Source: Marinobacter lutaoensis
Lineage (GTDB): Bacteria; Pseudomonadota; Gammaproteobacteria; Pseudomonadales; Oleiphilaceae
Assembly (NCBI RefSeq): GCF_001981305.1
Contig: NZ_MSCW01000001.1
Location: 186,001-250,000, forward strand
Direction: 5' to 3'
Length of the DNA stretch: 64,000 nt
The translations under genes and the position numbers were made by a program. This document shows positions 63,484 to 64,000 of this stretch, one piece after another. The notes under the pieces are model-generated. The model was not told the DNA's origin, searched no databases, and saw only the letters and a program-made list of their open reading frames with translations. Every line of letters starts with the position of its first letter. Position 1 is the stretch's first letter.

Positions 63484-64000
63484 CTCGGGTCATGATCTAC
63501 CGGCGCTTCGAGCGCTTCTGGCACTGGTCCCAGGCGTTGCTGATCTTCGTACTGCTGGCCACCGGTTTCGAGATTCATGGCAGCTACCATAGCCTGGGGT
63601 TCGCCCAGGCCGTGCGCGTGCATACTCTGGCCGCCTGGGCCCTGATCGTGTTGTGGCTGTTCGCCATGTTCTGGCATGTCACCACCGGGGAGTGGCGGCA
63701 GTACATTCCCACCCGGAAGGGGCTGTTCGCGGTGCTGCACTACTATTTGGTGGGAACCTTCACCGGCGCCGAGCATCCGTACCGGAAAACCAGCAAGGCC
63801 AAGCACAATCCGTTGCAGCGCCTTGCCTATCTGTTCTTCAAGCTGGTTGTTTCGCCGGTGATCTGGGCCAGCGGCCTGCTTTACCTGTTCTACAACGACT
63901 GGCCGGCCACCTTGTCGGGATTGCTGGCACTGGAGTGGGTGGCCCTGGTGCACACGGCGGCCGCGTTCGCGATGCTGGTGTTCATCATCGCCCACGTCTA
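63480..64000 (+). CDS. Cytochrome b561-type membrane subunit (3' end outside window)
   Basis: At least 173 residues, still open at the window edge. MIYRRFERFWHWSQALLIFVLLATG begins a di-heme cytochrome b fold (PF01292-like) with His residues at FWHW, VHTLAAW, FWHV and VHTAAAFAMLVFIIAH spaced as heme ligands in membrane helices. It is expected to take electrons from quinol and pass them to the octaheme protein, with which it overlaps (ATGA). No stop is seen before 64000. Confidence 0.88.
   Translation, partial: MTRVMIYRRFERFWHWSQALLIFVLLATGFEIHGSYHSLGFAQAVRVHTLAAWALIVLWLFAMFWHVTTGEWRQYIPTRKGLFAVLHYYLVGTFTGAEHPYRKTSKAKHNPLQRLAYLFFKLVVSPVIWASGLLYLFYNDWPATLSGLLALEWVALVHTAAAFAMLVFIIAHV

Overview
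The window is a continuous, gene-dense, GC-rich stretch of chromosome from a flagellated gammaproteobacterium. An MvaT-type (not H-NS-type) nucleoid protein, exonuclease I, YajQ, FxsA, GroESL with a sigma-32 promoter, Fe-SOD and a type II secretion N-C-D block fit a Marinobacter-like or other Pseudomonadales/Oceanospirillales marine organism. That placement is by gene content and feel, not by a search. No insertion sequence, phage, plasmid or CRISPR signature was seen.

Layout. 1-12.4 kb: end of a surface-polysaccharide locus: rfbB (cut by the window edge), rfbA, rfbC, rfbD, a Wzx-type flippase and pgm; then cysC (APS kinase) with a sulfate-type SLC13 permease carrying an 11-G tract; then an Xre/RES toxin-antitoxin pair with a palindromic operator; then wecB-wecC for UDP-ManNAcA. 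12.5-16.1 kb: mvaT with an elaborate AT-rich leader, a receiver-CheC fusion plus PAS-GGDEF pair, and a secreted protein of unknown function. 16.2-19.6 kb: sbcB and a TPR/methyltransferase-like protein. 19.7-34.3 kb: a flagellar filament region in which two flagellin genes flank a six-gene, tightly coupled modification operon (DegT aminotransferase, WbqC, two methyltransferases, a sulfotransferase and a 1213-residue multi-domain glycosyltransferase), followed by flaG, fliD and fliS. Two excellent sigma-28 promoters lie here. 34.4-44 kb: argG, an AraC regulator, a receiver/degenerate-GGDEF protein, yajQ, an AmpG-like transporter, an alkyltransferase-like protein, an SDR, fxsA and groESL. 44-57.5 kb: gspN-gspC-gspD, lemA with an M48 protease and a GGDEF/EAL protein, sodB, purEK, a coiled-coil membrane protein and a lipoprotein. 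57.6-61.1 kb: tRNA-Val, Asp, Val, divergent fabG4-like and fadI-like genes, and initiator tRNA. 61.1-64 kb: a sulfur-redox operon (periplasmic rhodanese, membrane-anchored octaheme cytochrome c, cytochrome b cut by the window edge) preceded by a perfect FNR/Anr box.

How it may work together. RfbA/RfbB make dTDP-4-keto-6-deoxyglucose, which can feed rhamnose (RfbC/D) and also an aminodeoxy sugar made by the DegT aminotransferase. CysC makes PAPS and the permease could bring in sulfate, giving the donor for the sulfotransferase in the flagellin island. The inference is a sulfated, methylated flagellin glycan. At the other end, rhodanese, octaheme cytochrome and cytochrome b look like an oxygen-regulated electron chain from quinol to a sulfur or nitrogen oxyanion.
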